Counted from the stretch's first letter, positions 25,858 to 34,549 are shown. The stretch: 64,000 bases of DNA from Desulfofustis glycolicus DSM 9705 (GCF_900130015.1 NZ_FQXS01000009.1:1-64000), one strand, 5' to 3'. Numbers and translations: made by a program. The notes: generated by a model not told the origin, from the letters alone.

Positions 25858-26264
25858 TGGCCAAGCCGGTATTGGTCGATAGCAATGTGATTCTGGATAT
25901 TCTCCTGGAAGATTCCATCTGGTTTGAATGGTCCGCAGAGCAGCTTTCCCGGTGTGCAGAGGAAACAATCCTGGTCGTCAATTCAATTATCTATGCTGAA
26001 GTTTCCATCGGGTTTCATCGGGTGGAAGACCTGGAAGCGGCCGTGCCACCAGATACCTTCGAACGGCAGGATATCCCGTGGGAAGCGGCATTTCTCGCCG
26101 GAAAATGTTTTCTTGCCTACCGGCGCGCCGGTGGTGTTCGGTGTTCACCTCTTCCTGAATTTTTTATCGGTGCCCATGCCTTGGTTCACGAAATGCGTCT
26201 TTTGACCCGTGATACTGCACGCTATCGGTCATATTTCAAATCGTTAGAATTGATTGCACCATGA
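25857..26264 (+). CDS. PIN-domain toxin (VapC-like)
   Basis: The 135-residue protein has VLVDSNVILDILLEDS near the N-terminus (first acidic residues of the PIN ribonuclease site), the conserved glutamate in NSIIYAEVSIGF, and the C-terminal LLTRDTARYRSYF, where the DTxRY aspartate completes the metal site. PIN toxins cleave RNA. The start overlaps the antitoxin stop by one base. All expected acidic residues are present, so the module looks intact. Confidence 0.87.
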   Translation: MAKPVLVDSNVILDILLEDSIWFEWSAEQLSRCAEETILVVNSIIYAEVSIGFHRVEDLEAAVPPDTFERQDIPWEAAFLAGKCFLAYRRAGGVRCSPLPEFFIGAHALVHEMRLLTRDTARYRSYFKSLELIAP

Positions 26265-26335
26265 TACCGATTCACCCTCTTGTCAGAGTGTTTCCGTGTT
26301 CTTCGAGAGCGTAGTGCGGGTGGCGGTGAAAGATC

Positions 26336-29050
26336 GTGACTCTTGAGCTCGCCCTGACGCCTGCCGGCTGTCTGTATCTGTTGGACACCGCCGGCGATGA
26401 GAAGAACCACTCGCTGACGGCGGCGTGGTTGAATCGGGTGACCGCCGGCTTTTCTGCCGGTCAGGGGGCCGGGTTGTTTGCCTTGGCGGCTACCAGGCCG
26501 GAGGGGGCGTTGTCGCCTTCTTTCGGTTTCTGGCGGGACTTTGCCGTTTCCTATCTGACCCGGCTGTGCCGTACTCCCGAAACGAGCGGACGATTGCTTG
26601 AACCGGTGGAGCCACCCGAAGCAGGGCAGTGGGCGGCGATGATGCTGGCGGCGCCGCCGATGCCCGGCGGAGAGTATCTCAGCGGTGAGGTCCTGCACGG
26701 TTTATGGCAGGAGCTTGATGGCTGGGTGCGTGGTGAGATCGGTCGGGCTGCCGGTGGGCTAGCCGGCTGGTTGAAGAAGCACGCCCCGCTCTGGCGGCAG
26801 GTCGGGCGGGTCTGCTTTCATCTGGCCGAGAATAAACGCGATCCCGACCTCCCCTTTGCCTTTCTGGCAACCTACTCGCCGCGACTGTCTACCGGTGGGC
26901 GGGTGCAGTATCAGCCCTTGGGTAAGGCATTGCAGGAGTATAGCGGCGAGCGCAACAAGAAAGCCCTCATCAACCTGCTCTCGCCGGTCCAGCGGTCGGC
27001 GGAACAGGTCCCGTGGGTCGCCGAACTGGTCGAATCCGGCGACATCTTTCACCCCCTGGCCTGGACGCCGGGCGAGGCGTATCGGTTGCTTAAAGCGGTG
27101 CCGGTGCTGGAGGCGAGCGGCCTGTTGGTGCGGCTGCCGGACTGGTGGCAGCGGAGGCCGCGCCCGCGGGTGGCGGTGACCATCGGAGCGCAGCAACAGA
27201 GCCGTTTGGGCCTGGGCGAGATGCTCGATTTCAAAATCAAGCTGGCCTTGGGTGAAGAGACGCTGAGCGAGCAGCAGTGGCGCGAATTGATGGCCGCCGA
27301 AGACGGCCTGATCAACCTGAAGGGCCAGTGGATCGAGGTTGATCGGGAGCAGCTGGCCACCGCTCTGAAGCATTGGCAGAAGGTTGAGGCCAGGGCGGCC
27401 GGCGAGGGGATTTCCTTTATCGAGGGCATGCGTCTGCTCGCCGGTGCACCTGCCGGCCTGGCCGCCGTCGAAGATATGGACGATGTGGCGCGGAACTGGT
27501 CCGAGGTGAGGGCCGGTGGCTGGCTGAAGGACCTGCTCAGTGAGCTGCGCAGGCCCGGCGGCCTGGCCGAGGCCGAACTGAACCGCGAGTTTCGCGGTGT
27601 CCTGCGCCCCTATCAACAGGTCGGGCTCCAGTGGCTGCGGCTGCTGACGGGCCTCGGGCTCGGCGCCTGCCTGGCCGACGACATGGGGCTGGGCAAGACG
27701 GTCCAGGTGCTCTCTCTGCTGCTGGCGATCAAAACCGCACAGACCGGCCCGGCACAGGACGGGAAACCCTCACTGCTGGTGCTGCCGGCATCCTTGCTGG
27801 CTAACTGGAAGGCTGAGATCAGCCGCTTTGCGCCGAGCTTGTCCATCTGTTTCGTCCACCCCTCTGAACCGGATGATTTTACTGCCGTCGCGGCGATGCA
27901 GGAGGGCGTGGCCGGTAACGGTGTCGACCTGGTGGTGACCAGTTATGCCATGGTGCTGCGGCAGAAGTGGTTGCTCGATGTCGACTGGCGGCTGGTTATC
28001 CTCGATGAGGCGCAGGCCATCAAGAATCCGGCCACCCGCCAGACCCGGGCGGTCAAGCAGCTGCACGCCGAGGCCCGGATCGCGCTGACCGGCACGCCGG
28101 TGGAGAACCGGCTGGGGGATCTCTGGTCGCTCTTTGATTTTCTCTGTCCCGGCCTGCTCGGTTCGGCCGCCGCCTTCAAGAAATTTGTCAAGGTGCTGGA
28201 GGGACGGCAGCACGATCGCTATGCGCCGCTGCGCAACCTGGTCAGCCCCTATGTCCTGCGGCGGCTCAAGACCGACAAGAGCATCATCGCCGATCTTCCA
28301 GAGAAGACGGAGATGAAGGCCTGGTGCGGTCTGAGCAAACAGCAGGCGGTGCTCTACGGTCGTCTCGTCGATGAGCTGGGCCGCGATCTGGAGGGGCTGG
28401 ACGGCATGCAACGGCGCGGCGCGGTGCTCGCCTGTCTGATGCGCCTCAAGCAGATCTGCAACCACCCGAGCCAGCTCCTCGGCGACGGTGGCTATCGGCC
28501 CGATCACAGCGGCAAGTTCGCGCGGCTGTCGGCGATTGGCGAAGAGATCGCCTCCCGGCAGGAAAAGGTGCTGGTCTTTACCCAGTTCCGCGAGATGACC
28601 GAGCCGGTTGCCGCCTTTCTCGCCGGTGTCTTTCGACGCGAGGGTCTGGTCCTGCATGGCGGCACGCCGGTGAAGAAGCGCCGGGCCTTGATCGATCTGT
28701 TCCAGCGGTCGGACGGACCGCCGTTTTTCGTGCTGTCCCTGAAGGCAGGCGGTACCGGGCTCAATCTCACCGAGGCGTCGCACGTGATTCATTTCGACCG
28801 GTGGTGGAACCCGGCGGTGGAGAACCAGGCGACCGATCGGGCCTTTCGGATCGGTCAGCATCGACCGGTGATGGTGCATAAATTCATCTGCCGGGGCACG
28901 GTGGAGGAAAAGATCGATGCGTTGATCGAGGAGAAGGTGAGCTTGGCCGATGATATCCTGCAGGCCGGAGCGGAAGCGCTGCTCACCGAGATGAGCAGCG
29001 AGGAGCTGCTCAAAACCGTGGCGCTTGATCTACAGCAGGCGCAGCTCTAG
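26336..29050 (+). CDS. SNF2-family helicase/ATPase
   Basis: The 904-residue protein starts at GTG 26336. The first ~420 residues are the variable N-terminal part of bacterial SNF2 proteins. The motor core begins with LRPYQQVGLQWLRLL, then ADDMGLGKTVQVLSLLLAI (Walker A), LVILDEAQAIKNP (DEAx box), ALTGTPVENRLGDLWSLFDF, VLVFTQFREM and ATDRAFRIGQHRPVMVHKFI (motif VI). Such proteins move along double-stranded DNA and are linked to transcription or DNA repair. The SWIM-domain gene starts 10 nt after its stop, a pairing seen in many bacteria. Confidence 0.9.
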   Translation: MTLELALTPAGCLYLLDTAGDEKNHSLTAAWLNRVTAGFSAGQGAGLFALAATRPEGALSPSFGFWRDFAVSYLTRLCRTPETSGRLLEPVEPPEAGQWAAMMLAAPPMPGGEYLSGEVLHGLWQELDGWVRGEIGRAAGGLAGWLKKHAPLWRQVGRVCFHLAENKRDPDLPFAFLATYSPRLSTGGRVQYQPLGKALQEYSGERNKKALINLLSPVQRSAEQVPWVAELVESGDIFHPLAWTPGEAYRLLKAVPVLEASGLLVRLPDWWQRRPRPRVAVTIGAQQQSRLGLGEMLDFKIKLALGEETLSEQQWRELMAAEDGLINLKGQWIEVDREQLATALKHWQKVEARAAGEGISFIEGMRLLAGAPAGLAAVEDMDDVARNWSEVRAGGWLKDLLSELRRPGGLAEAELNREFRGVLRPYQQVGLQWLRLLTGLGLGACLADDMGLGKTVQVLSLLLAIKTAQTGPAQDGKPSLLVLPASLLANWKAEISRFAPSLSICFVHPSEPDDFTAVAAMQEGVAGNGVDLVVTSYAMVLRQKWLLDVDWRLVILDEAQAIKNPATRQTRAVKQLHAEARIALTGTPVENRLGDLWSLFDFLCPGLLGSAAAFKKFVKVLEGRQHDRYAPLRNLVSPYVLRRLKTDKSIIADLPEKTEMKAWCGLSKQQAVLYGRLVDELGRDLEGLDGMQRRGAVLACLMRLKQICNHPSQLLGDGGYRPDHSGKFARLSAIGEEIASRQEKVLVFTQFREMTEPVAAFLAGVFRREGLVLHGGTPVKKRRALIDLFQRSDGPPFFVLSLKAGGTGLNLTEASHVIHFDRWWNPAVENQATDRAFRIGQHRPVMVHKFICRGTVEEKIDALIEEKVSLADDILQAGAEALLTEMSSEELLKTVALDLQQAQL

Positions 29051-29060
29051 GAGAGAGGTG

Positions 29061-30149
29061 ATGAGTCGGTATGGCTGGAGACCTTACGTTCCGGTAGCCC
29101 AGCGCCGGACGCGGGCATTGCAGAAGATGGAAAAGCTGCGCAAAAAAGGGTTTGAGGTCAAACCGATACCGTGCCAGTCGGGGCGTAAGATGGCACGCAC
29201 CTTCTGGGGGCAGGCCTGGTGTGATCATATCGAGTCCTTTCACGACTACGAGAACCGGCTGCCGCGCGGCCGCACCTATCTGCGCAACGGCTCGGTCTGT
29301 CACCTCGATATTGCTCCGGGCAAAATCACCGCTAAGGTCTGCGGGTCCGAACTCTATTCGGTGACCATCGCCATCAAGCCCCTGGCTGTGCGGAGATGGC
29401 AGGTGGTGAAGAAACGCTGTGCCGGCCAAATCGGCTCCTTGCTGGAATTGCTGCAGGGACGGTTGTCCGAGAAGGTCATGGCGGTGGTCACCGATCCCGC
29501 CAATGGCCTGTTTCCGCGGGTCCGAGAAATCGAGCTGCAGTGCAGCTGTCCCGACTGGGCGGAGATGTGCAAGCATGTGGCGGCGGTTCTTTATGGCGTC
29601 GGCGTGCGGCTCGACGAGCAGCCGGAGTTGCTGTTCTTGCTGCGCGGCGTCGATCATCAGGAGTTGATCGACACCGATGTCACGGTCGCAACCGGCACCC
29701 AACAAGCCGGTAGCAGTAGGCATTTGGCCGAGGGTGATCTGGCCGATCTGTTCGGTATCGAGTTCACCGAAGAGCCGGTGGCGACGCCGCCGGCACTGCG
29801 CCGGAAAAAGGGAGCCGCACCGGCCCGGAAGAGCGTCCGCGCGCCATCGCGGCGGGCGACAGAAAAGAGCGGACGGGAAAAAGAAAACCCGCCGTCAGCC
29901 GGCACCCGGCAAGAAACGGCAACTGCCGCAGACGATGTTATAACCGGTGCAGCCGTTGCCGAGCTGCGGGCTTTCTTCGATATGTCGCAAAGCGAGTTTG
30001 CCCGGCTACTCGGGGTCAGCGTGCCGTCGGTCTGGAACTGGGAGAAAAAGAGCGGCGTGCTGAACCTGCAGGCCCGTACGCTCCGCTCGTGGCTGGCGGT
30101 AAAAGCGTTGACCAAGCAGCAGGCCCGGCGTAAGCTATCGCAGCGGTGA
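29061..30149 (+). CDS. SWIM zinc-finger protein with C-terminal XRE-like HTH
   Basis: ATG 29061 behind GAGAGAGG gives 362 residues. The N-terminal half has ARTFWGQAWCDHIESFHDYE typical of SNF2-linked SWIM proteins; the SWIM motif is CSCPDWAEMCKH near residue 170 (CxC...CxH zinc ligands). A charged, alanine/arginine-rich linker follows. The last ~65 residues, with MSQSEFARLLGVSVPSVWNW, form a helix-turn-helix of XRE type that could direct the SNF2 partner to DNA. The stop is followed by a hairpin with a T-run. Confidence 0.85.
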   Translation: MSRYGWRPYVPVAQRRTRALQKMEKLRKKGFEVKPIPCQSGRKMARTFWGQAWCDHIESFHDYENRLPRGRTYLRNGSVCHLDIAPGKITAKVCGSELYSVTIAIKPLAVRRWQVVKKRCAGQIGSLLELLQGRLSEKVMAVVTDPANGLFPRVREIELQCSCPDWAEMCKHVAAVLYGVGVRLDEQPELLFLLRGVDHQELIDTDVTVATGTQQAGSSRHLAEGDLADLFGIEFTEEPVATPPALRRKKGAAPARKSVRAPSRRATEKSGREKENPPSAGTRQETATAADDVITGAAVAELRAFFDMSQSEFARLLGVSVPSVWNWEKKSGVLNLQARTLRSWLAVKALTKQQARRKLSQR

Positions 30150-30154
30150 CCGTT

Positions 30155-30176
30155 AAAAGGAGACAGTCCCCTTTTT
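30155..30176 (+). terminator. Hairpin terminator after the SWIM gene
   Basis: AAAAGGAGA pairs with TCCCCTTTT (one mismatch) around a CAG loop and is followed by TTTTTC. It lies 6 nt after the SWIM gene stop. The core GGAGACAGTCCCC resembles the GGGGACAG palindromes elsewhere in the window. Confidence 0.55.
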
Positions 30177-30182
30177 CTATAA

Positions 30183-30402
30183 CTATCTCAGTAGAGCCGT
30201 GACGAAATCATCGACGCTGATTTCAGCCTGTCGGATAACACTTCGCAATGTCCCAACGGCCAGCTCTTTGTGCCGTGGGATGACACACCCCTTATCGCCC
30301 CGTCGCATGACAACGTGACTGCCTTTCTGGTGGACTTGGATGAAGCCAAGCACCACATGCTTTGATCGCTTCATCTCCTGATATACGCGGTATTTCAGGC
30401 AT
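30183..30402 (-). pseudogene. hicA: HicA-type mRNA interferase toxin, frameshifted
   Basis: The expected start is ATG 30402, overlapping the hicB stop, and reads MPEIPRISGDEAIKACG, a good HicA N-terminus. Around 30345 the frame must shift by one base to continue LGFIQVHQKGSHVVMRRGDK and GTLRSVIRQAEISVDDF. GSHVVM holds the catalytic histidine. The span of 220 bases is not divisible by three. A shorter 63-residue frame starting at MKRSKHVV keeps the catalytic part but lacks the proper first helix. Toxin inactivation or a sequencing error are both possible. Confidence 0.75.
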
Positions 30403-30604
30403 GAACCGCTATCTCAAAAGTTGTCAGGATGGGCCGAAAGGATTGCTGGGTCGGGAATTCTTCAAGATAGAGCTCCGTTGCTTCCTGCAAATTGGCAACG
30501 GCCTCTTCGATGGTATACCCCTGGCTAACCGTACCAATCTCAGGACATTCTGCAATGTAGATATCGTTTTTTTTGTGGACGATCGCCGTGAATGTGCGTG
30601 TCAT
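30395..30604 (-). CDS. hicB: HicB-type antitoxin, short form
   Basis: ATG 30604 gives 69 residues: MTRTFTAIVHKKNDIYIAEC then PEIGTVSQGYTIEEAVANLQ and EATELYLEEF. This is the degenerate RNase-H-like HicB fold without an added DNA-binding domain. It lies ahead of hicA with an 8-base overlap, so translation is coupled. The hicB frame is intact although hicA is not. Confidence 0.82.
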   Translation of the reverse strand: MTRTFTAIVHKKNDIYIAECPEIGTVSQGYTIEEAVANLQEATELYLEEFPTQQSFRPILTTFEIAVHA

Positions 30605-30824
30605 ATCTATGCCCGCTCGCCTGCTGCTGAGAAACCTCTCCCTCTTGTCATCATCACACACAATAATACAGTTTCAATAAATTTATAGCCTCCTTGAACA
30701 TCTCACTCCCTAGAGGTCGTCCCCTTATTATCTCTTATCAGTTGGCCTGGAATTTGCAGATTGAACGCATGGGTTGAGGCCATCACGCCTCGGCGGTCTT
30801 GGCAATTTTTTCGGAGTCTATCGT
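30605..30824. promoter_or_regulatory. Divergent promoter region, hicB and FG-GAP/dockerin gene
   Basis: This 220-bp gap separates the minus-strand hicB from the plus-strand secreted propeller gene and must hold both promoters. It is AT-rich near 30650-30690. No clear operator was identified. Confidence 0.4.
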
Positions 30825-32552
30825 ATGCGTCGGCGATTTCTACTGTCTGTTTTTTGTTTGTTTCTTGCTGTCAATTCCGGGTCGGGGTGGGCGGCCGTGC
30901 CGGCGCCGGTGCTGAAGTGGCAGCATGGCGGTTGTTACAACTCGTGGTGCGAGACCGGTTGGTATTCCTCGCCGGCGGTGGCCGATGTCACCGGCGACGG
31001 GGTGCTCGACGTGATCGGTTCGGCCTATTCGATCGTTGCCCTGAACGGGCCGACCGGGGAGCTTGTCTGGCGGGTCGGCTCGGGCCATGATCGCAGCGAG
31101 TCTGAGGTGGAAAATGTTGGTCGCACCTGGCCGTCGATTGTCGTCGCCGATGTTAATAGCGATGGTATCGAGGAGATTGTCACCGCCCATGGCGGCGGCT
31201 ATGTCTCCGTCTATGATCTTGACGGCTATTTTCTGCCCGGCTGGCCGAAGCGGCCGACGACTTGGGAGTTGCGCGGTCTGATGGTTGCCGATCTTGATGG
31301 GGACGGGACCGCCGAGATTGTCGTCAACGGCGCTCTGGGCAGCCGGACCAATACCTGGGTTTACGAACATAACGGCGCTTTGCGCGCCAACTGGCCGCAG
31401 CTGAGCAACGATTCCGGTTACGCCGCCGGGGTCTACAACGACAACAGCGCCGCCGGCGATCTCGATGGCGACGGATTGCTCGAACTCGTCGTACCGTCCG
31501 ATGTCCACTATATCTGCGCCTATACCCCGGCAGGCGGACAGTTGCCCGCCCACGCGATGTACGGCGACAAAGGCTGGGGCAAGGTCGGGGTCTGGGAGGA
31601 CCTCGGCGTTGAGCTGCGTGGCTGGGGCGCGTGCGACGGGGCGCGCAGCGAGCGATACCGCACCAATTTCGCCGGCGGGGCGGCGGTTGTTGCCGATGTC
31701 GACGGCAACGGGCTGCCGGAGGTGGTGGCGACCGGCAATGTCTATGATTGCGCGGTCGGCCATCCGCCAGGCAAATACACCGGGGTGTATGTTTACCATC
31801 GTGATCGAAGCCGCTTTGCCGGCAGCGGCTTCGACTGGCGGAGCCTGCCGGTGGACACCGGGGCGCCGCTCAGTGAATCTTATTCCCAGATCGAGAGCGT
31901 GCAGACTAATCCGGTGGTGGTGGACCTCGATGGCGATGGCCTGCGGGAGATTATCTTCAGCTCGTATGACGGCCGAGTGCATGCTGTCTGGCTGGACAAG
32001 ACGGAACACCATAACTGGCCGTTCTCGGTGTACCGGCCGGCGGAAGGCGTCTGGCGTTTTGCCTCTGAGCCGGTCGTCGCCGATCTCGATAACGACGGGT
32101 TTGCCGAAGTGCTGTTCGGCTCGTGGACGAGGAAGGGGAGCTATCTGAACGGCATGCTGCATATCCTCGATTACCGGGGAGACGTTCTGCACGAGATAGC
32201 ACTGCCGGCGGCCAAGAGCAGCAGTGTTTCCTGGAACGGTGCGTTGGCGGCGCCCCGTCTGGCAAACATCGATGCGGACGCCGATCTGGAAATCGTCCTC
32301 AATACCGCCTATTCGGGCTTTGTTGCCTATGATCTGCCGGGGAGTTCCGAGGCCCGGGTGCTCTGGGGATCGGGACGGGCCGGGCGGGTCTGGCGGCAGC
32401 AGGATATGAGTGATGCAGACAAACTGGCGGGGGTGATCAGGATTTTGCGGATACTGGCCGGTCAGGAAACGGTCATCACCCCCGATCCCGATGGCAACGG
32501 TCGCACCGACCTGGCCGACGCGTTGCGCTATCTGCAGCAGCTGGGACCGTGA
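30825..32552 (+). CDS. Secreted FG-GAP/VCBS beta-propeller with C-terminal dockerin-like repeat
   Basis: ATG 30825 begins MRRRFLLSVFCLFLAVNSGS with a signal peptide (cleavage near GWAA), giving 575 residues. At least six FG-GAP-type blades carry calcium loops: VADVTGDGVLDVIGS, VADVNSDGIEEIVTA, VADLDGDGTAEIVVN, GDLDGDGLLELVVP, VVDLDGDGLREIIFS and VADLDNDGFAEVLFG. The C-terminal ~48 residues (DADKLAGVIRILRILAGQ, DPDGNGRTDLADALRYLQ) look like a dockerin whose second F-hand is good and whose first has lost its calcium ligands. It likely joins the cohesin partners outside the cell. Confidence 0.8.
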   Translation: MRRRFLLSVFCLFLAVNSGSGWAAVPAPVLKWQHGGCYNSWCETGWYSSPAVADVTGDGVLDVIGSAYSIVALNGPTGELVWRVGSGHDRSESEVENVGRTWPSIVVADVNSDGIEEIVTAHGGGYVSVYDLDGYFLPGWPKRPTTWELRGLMVADLDGDGTAEIVVNGALGSRTNTWVYEHNGALRANWPQLSNDSGYAAGVYNDNSAAGDLDGDGLLELVVPSDVHYICAYTPAGGQLPAHAMYGDKGWGKVGVWEDLGVELRGWGACDGARSERYRTNFAGGAAVVADVDGNGLPEVVATGNVYDCAVGHPPGKYTGVYVYHRDRSRFAGSGFDWRSLPVDTGAPLSESYSQIESVQTNPVVVDLDGDGLREIIFSSYDGRVHAVWLDKTEHHNWPFSVYRPAEGVWRFASEPVVADLDNDGFAEVLFGSWTRKGSYLNGMLHILDYRGDVLHEIALPAAKSSSVSWNGALAAPRLANIDADADLEIVLNTAYSGFVAYDLPGSSEARVLWGSGRAGRVWRQQDMSDADKLAGVIRILRILAGQETVITPDPDGNGRTDLADALRYLQQLGP

Positions 32553-32567
32553 GCGGCCGGTTATGCG

Positions 32568-33695
32568 TTATTTCAGGATGCCGAGGGTGACGGTGACCCG
32601 GCGCAGGTCGCCGTCCCGGTAGAGGGCCAGGGAAACGGCGGTGTCCGGGGCGGTCAGCGCGACCCGGTTTCTCAGGTCCGCCGGGCCGTTGATGGCAACA
32701 TTGTCGATGCTGATGATCAGGTCGTCGCTGCGCAGTTTGGCCGCGGAGGCCGGCGAGTTTTCCTGCACCTGCTCAATGCGCGCCGCCCGGGTGTCCAGGG
32801 GTAGATTGTGGCGGACCAGGTCTTCGGCCCGCACGTCTTTCAGAGCGACGCCGAGCCAGCCTCGTTCAACCCTACCGTTTTCCAGCAATTGGCCGGCAAC
32901 GTCGCGGGCCATATCGATCGGGATGGCAAAGCCGACGCCCATGTAGCCACCGGTCTGGGTGATGAACGCGGTGTTCATGCCGACCACCCGTCCGCCGATG
33001 TCAACGAGCGGGCCGCCCGAGTTGCCCGGGTTGATCGCCGCGTCGGTCTGGATAAAGTCCTCGTAGTCGCTGATGCCGAGGCTGTTGCGGCCGGTGGCGC
33101 TGACGATGCCGGCGGTCACTGTCTGCAGGTTGGCAAAAGGCGAGCCGAAGGCGAGCACCCATTGTCCGGCCTTCAGGTGCTCCGAGGAGCCGAGCGGCAG
33201 GACGGTCAGCGCTTGACGGCCGGCGTCTATCTTGATTAGTCCGATATCGCTGCGGCTGTCACTGCCGATCAACTCCGCCGGCAGGCGCCGCCGGTCAGCC
33301 AGGGTGACGGTGATCTCGTCGGCGCGGTCGACGACGTGATGATTGGTCAGGATATGGCCGTCAGTGCTGATGATAAAGCCGGACCCGTGGCCAAAGGAGG
33401 GAATATCCGGTTGCTGCGGCAGCCTGTTGTCATCCGGTTCGTCGCCGAAGAACCGCTTGATGTCCGGGTCGTTGAAAAAACCGGTCGGCGCCCGGTTCCC
33501 TGCGTGGCGCTCTCTGGACTTTCGCGATACCTCGATATAGACCACACCGGCCTTACTCTGCTCGATAATAAGCGGAAAACGCTCAATGGTCTGCGCAAAT
33601 ACCGCGTCGGAAGCGGGCAGATCCTGGCTGTGCAGCGGCAGCGGAGCGAGCAGCCCGAACAACAGCAATACAAGAAGGAGCGGTTGTCTCAGCAT
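32568..33695 (-). CDS. HtrA/Deg-family serine protease, single PDZ
   Basis: The 375-residue protein has a signal peptide (LLLVLLLFGLLAPLPLHSQ). The trypsin-like domain carries the triad His120 (TNHHVV), Asp150 (DSRSDIGLIKID) and Ser226 (INPGNSGGPLVD). One PDZ domain (about 280-370) follows, GWLGVALKDV to SPASAAKLRSDDLIISID, so it is closer to DegS/HhoA-like forms than to two-PDZ DegP. It would act in periplasmic protein quality control. A REP palindrome lies just upstream of its start. It ends 15 nt from the convergent dockerin gene. Confidence 0.9.
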   Translation of the reverse strand: MLRQPLLLVLLLFGLLAPLPLHSQDLPASDAVFAQTIERFPLIIEQSKAGVVYIEVSRKSRERHAGNRAPTGFFNDPDIKRFFGDEPDDNRLPQQPDIPSFGHGSGFIISTDGHILTNHHVVDRADEITVTLADRRRLPAELIGSDSRSDIGLIKIDAGRQALTVLPLGSSEHLKAGQWVLAFGSPFANLQTVTAGIVSATGRNSLGISDYEDFIQTDAAINPGNSGGPLVDIGGRVVGMNTAFITQTGGYMGVGFAIPIDMARDVAGQLLENGRVERGWLGVALKDVRAEDLVRHNLPLDTRAARIEQVQENSPASAAKLRSDDLIISIDNVAINGPADLRNRVALTAPDTAVSLALYRDGDLRRVTVTLGILK

Positions 33696-33715
33696 GATTG
33701 TCCCAGCAATGTTTT

Positions 33716-33780
33716 GGAGTCAGGCTTGACTTGTTGACAAACTGCAGACAGTTTGTCAACAAGTCAAGCCTGACCCCGCT
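33716..33780. repeat. REP-like palindrome, GGGGTCAGGC family, copy 1
   Basis: GGAGTCAGGCTTGACTTG leads into TTGACAAACTG, a CAGA loop, then the complementary arm ending CAAGCCTGACCCCGCT. The outer arm is shared with copies at 35322 and 41990; the inner arm differs but still pairs with itself. This copy lies upstream of the htrA-like start. Confidence 0.85.
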
Positions 33781-33847
33781 TTTAACATTTTGAACCAAAC
33801 ATAGGATATTGACCACTCATTGTCACGCAATCAGATGAACGCGTTGC

Positions 33848-34549
33848 TTGAAAGTGCTGCTGTGGGAGGATACAGATGTTGTAAACGGCATCGTTCGCAA
33901 TAATATCATCTACGGTCGGCGGCCTCACGACACGGCAATTGAAATGGTCCACGCCACTGGCTGGCTCGTCGTTCACAATACGGTACTGCTGCTCGATCCG
34001 CTGCCGGGGCTGAGCTGGGGGATGGAAGCGCGCTATGCAGATACTACCGGCACTTTTGCCAACAATCTGGCGAATATGACGATCTGGGAAAACCGTGACG
34101 GCGCCGCCGCGGTGGCCGGCAGCGAAAATATCGAAGCAGCCGATCCCGGTTGGCTGGTCGATCTGGAATCTTATGATTTTCGCCTGACATCCCGGGCCGG
34201 TCCCGCCATCGACCGAGGAAGCACCGGCTATCTCGGGCAGACCCCCGAGGATTTTTACGGCGAATTGCGTGACGCAGCACCGGATGTCGGTGCCGATGAA
34301 TGGCAGCCGGGGGTGTCGGACGTGATCGAGACGCTGGGGGTGCTCGCTGGGCTGGCCGGTGCCAGCGATCTGGTCGACGATATCAATAATGACGGAGTAA
34401 TTGGTCTAGCCGAAAGGAAAAACGGACAAATCGTCCTCGATCAGATTCGTACCGTTGATAAAAAGCGGCTTGTCCGGCGACTTGGCGTTATCAGCAAACA
34501 CGCCCAGGACAAAACGCTGCAGGTCTTGCAAGAGATGTTTGCCCGCTAG
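33848..34549 (+). pseudogene. Beta-helix/dockerin C-terminal fragment fused to a MazF-like C-terminus
   Basis: The fragment begins inside a right-handed beta-helix protein (GIVRNNIIYGRRPHDTAIEM, GWLVVHNTVLLLDP, ADPGWLVDLESYDFRLTS, DAAPDVGADEW). It then enters a dockerin-like repeat, VIETLGVLAGLAGASD and DDINNDGVIGLAE. Directly after that, about 34411, it reads RKNGQIVLDQIRTVDKKRLV and LGVISKHAQDKTLQVLQEMF, the C-terminal helix block of MazF/PemK toxins. The N-terminal parts of both are missing. It is a rearrangement product with no signal peptide; whether anything is expressed is doubtful. Confidence 0.7.

Noticed and set aside
30840-32192. 450-codon open frame antisense to the FG-GAP/dockerin gene
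   Set aside because: Mirror of the repetitive GAT/GGC calcium-loop codons; no motif or start signal.
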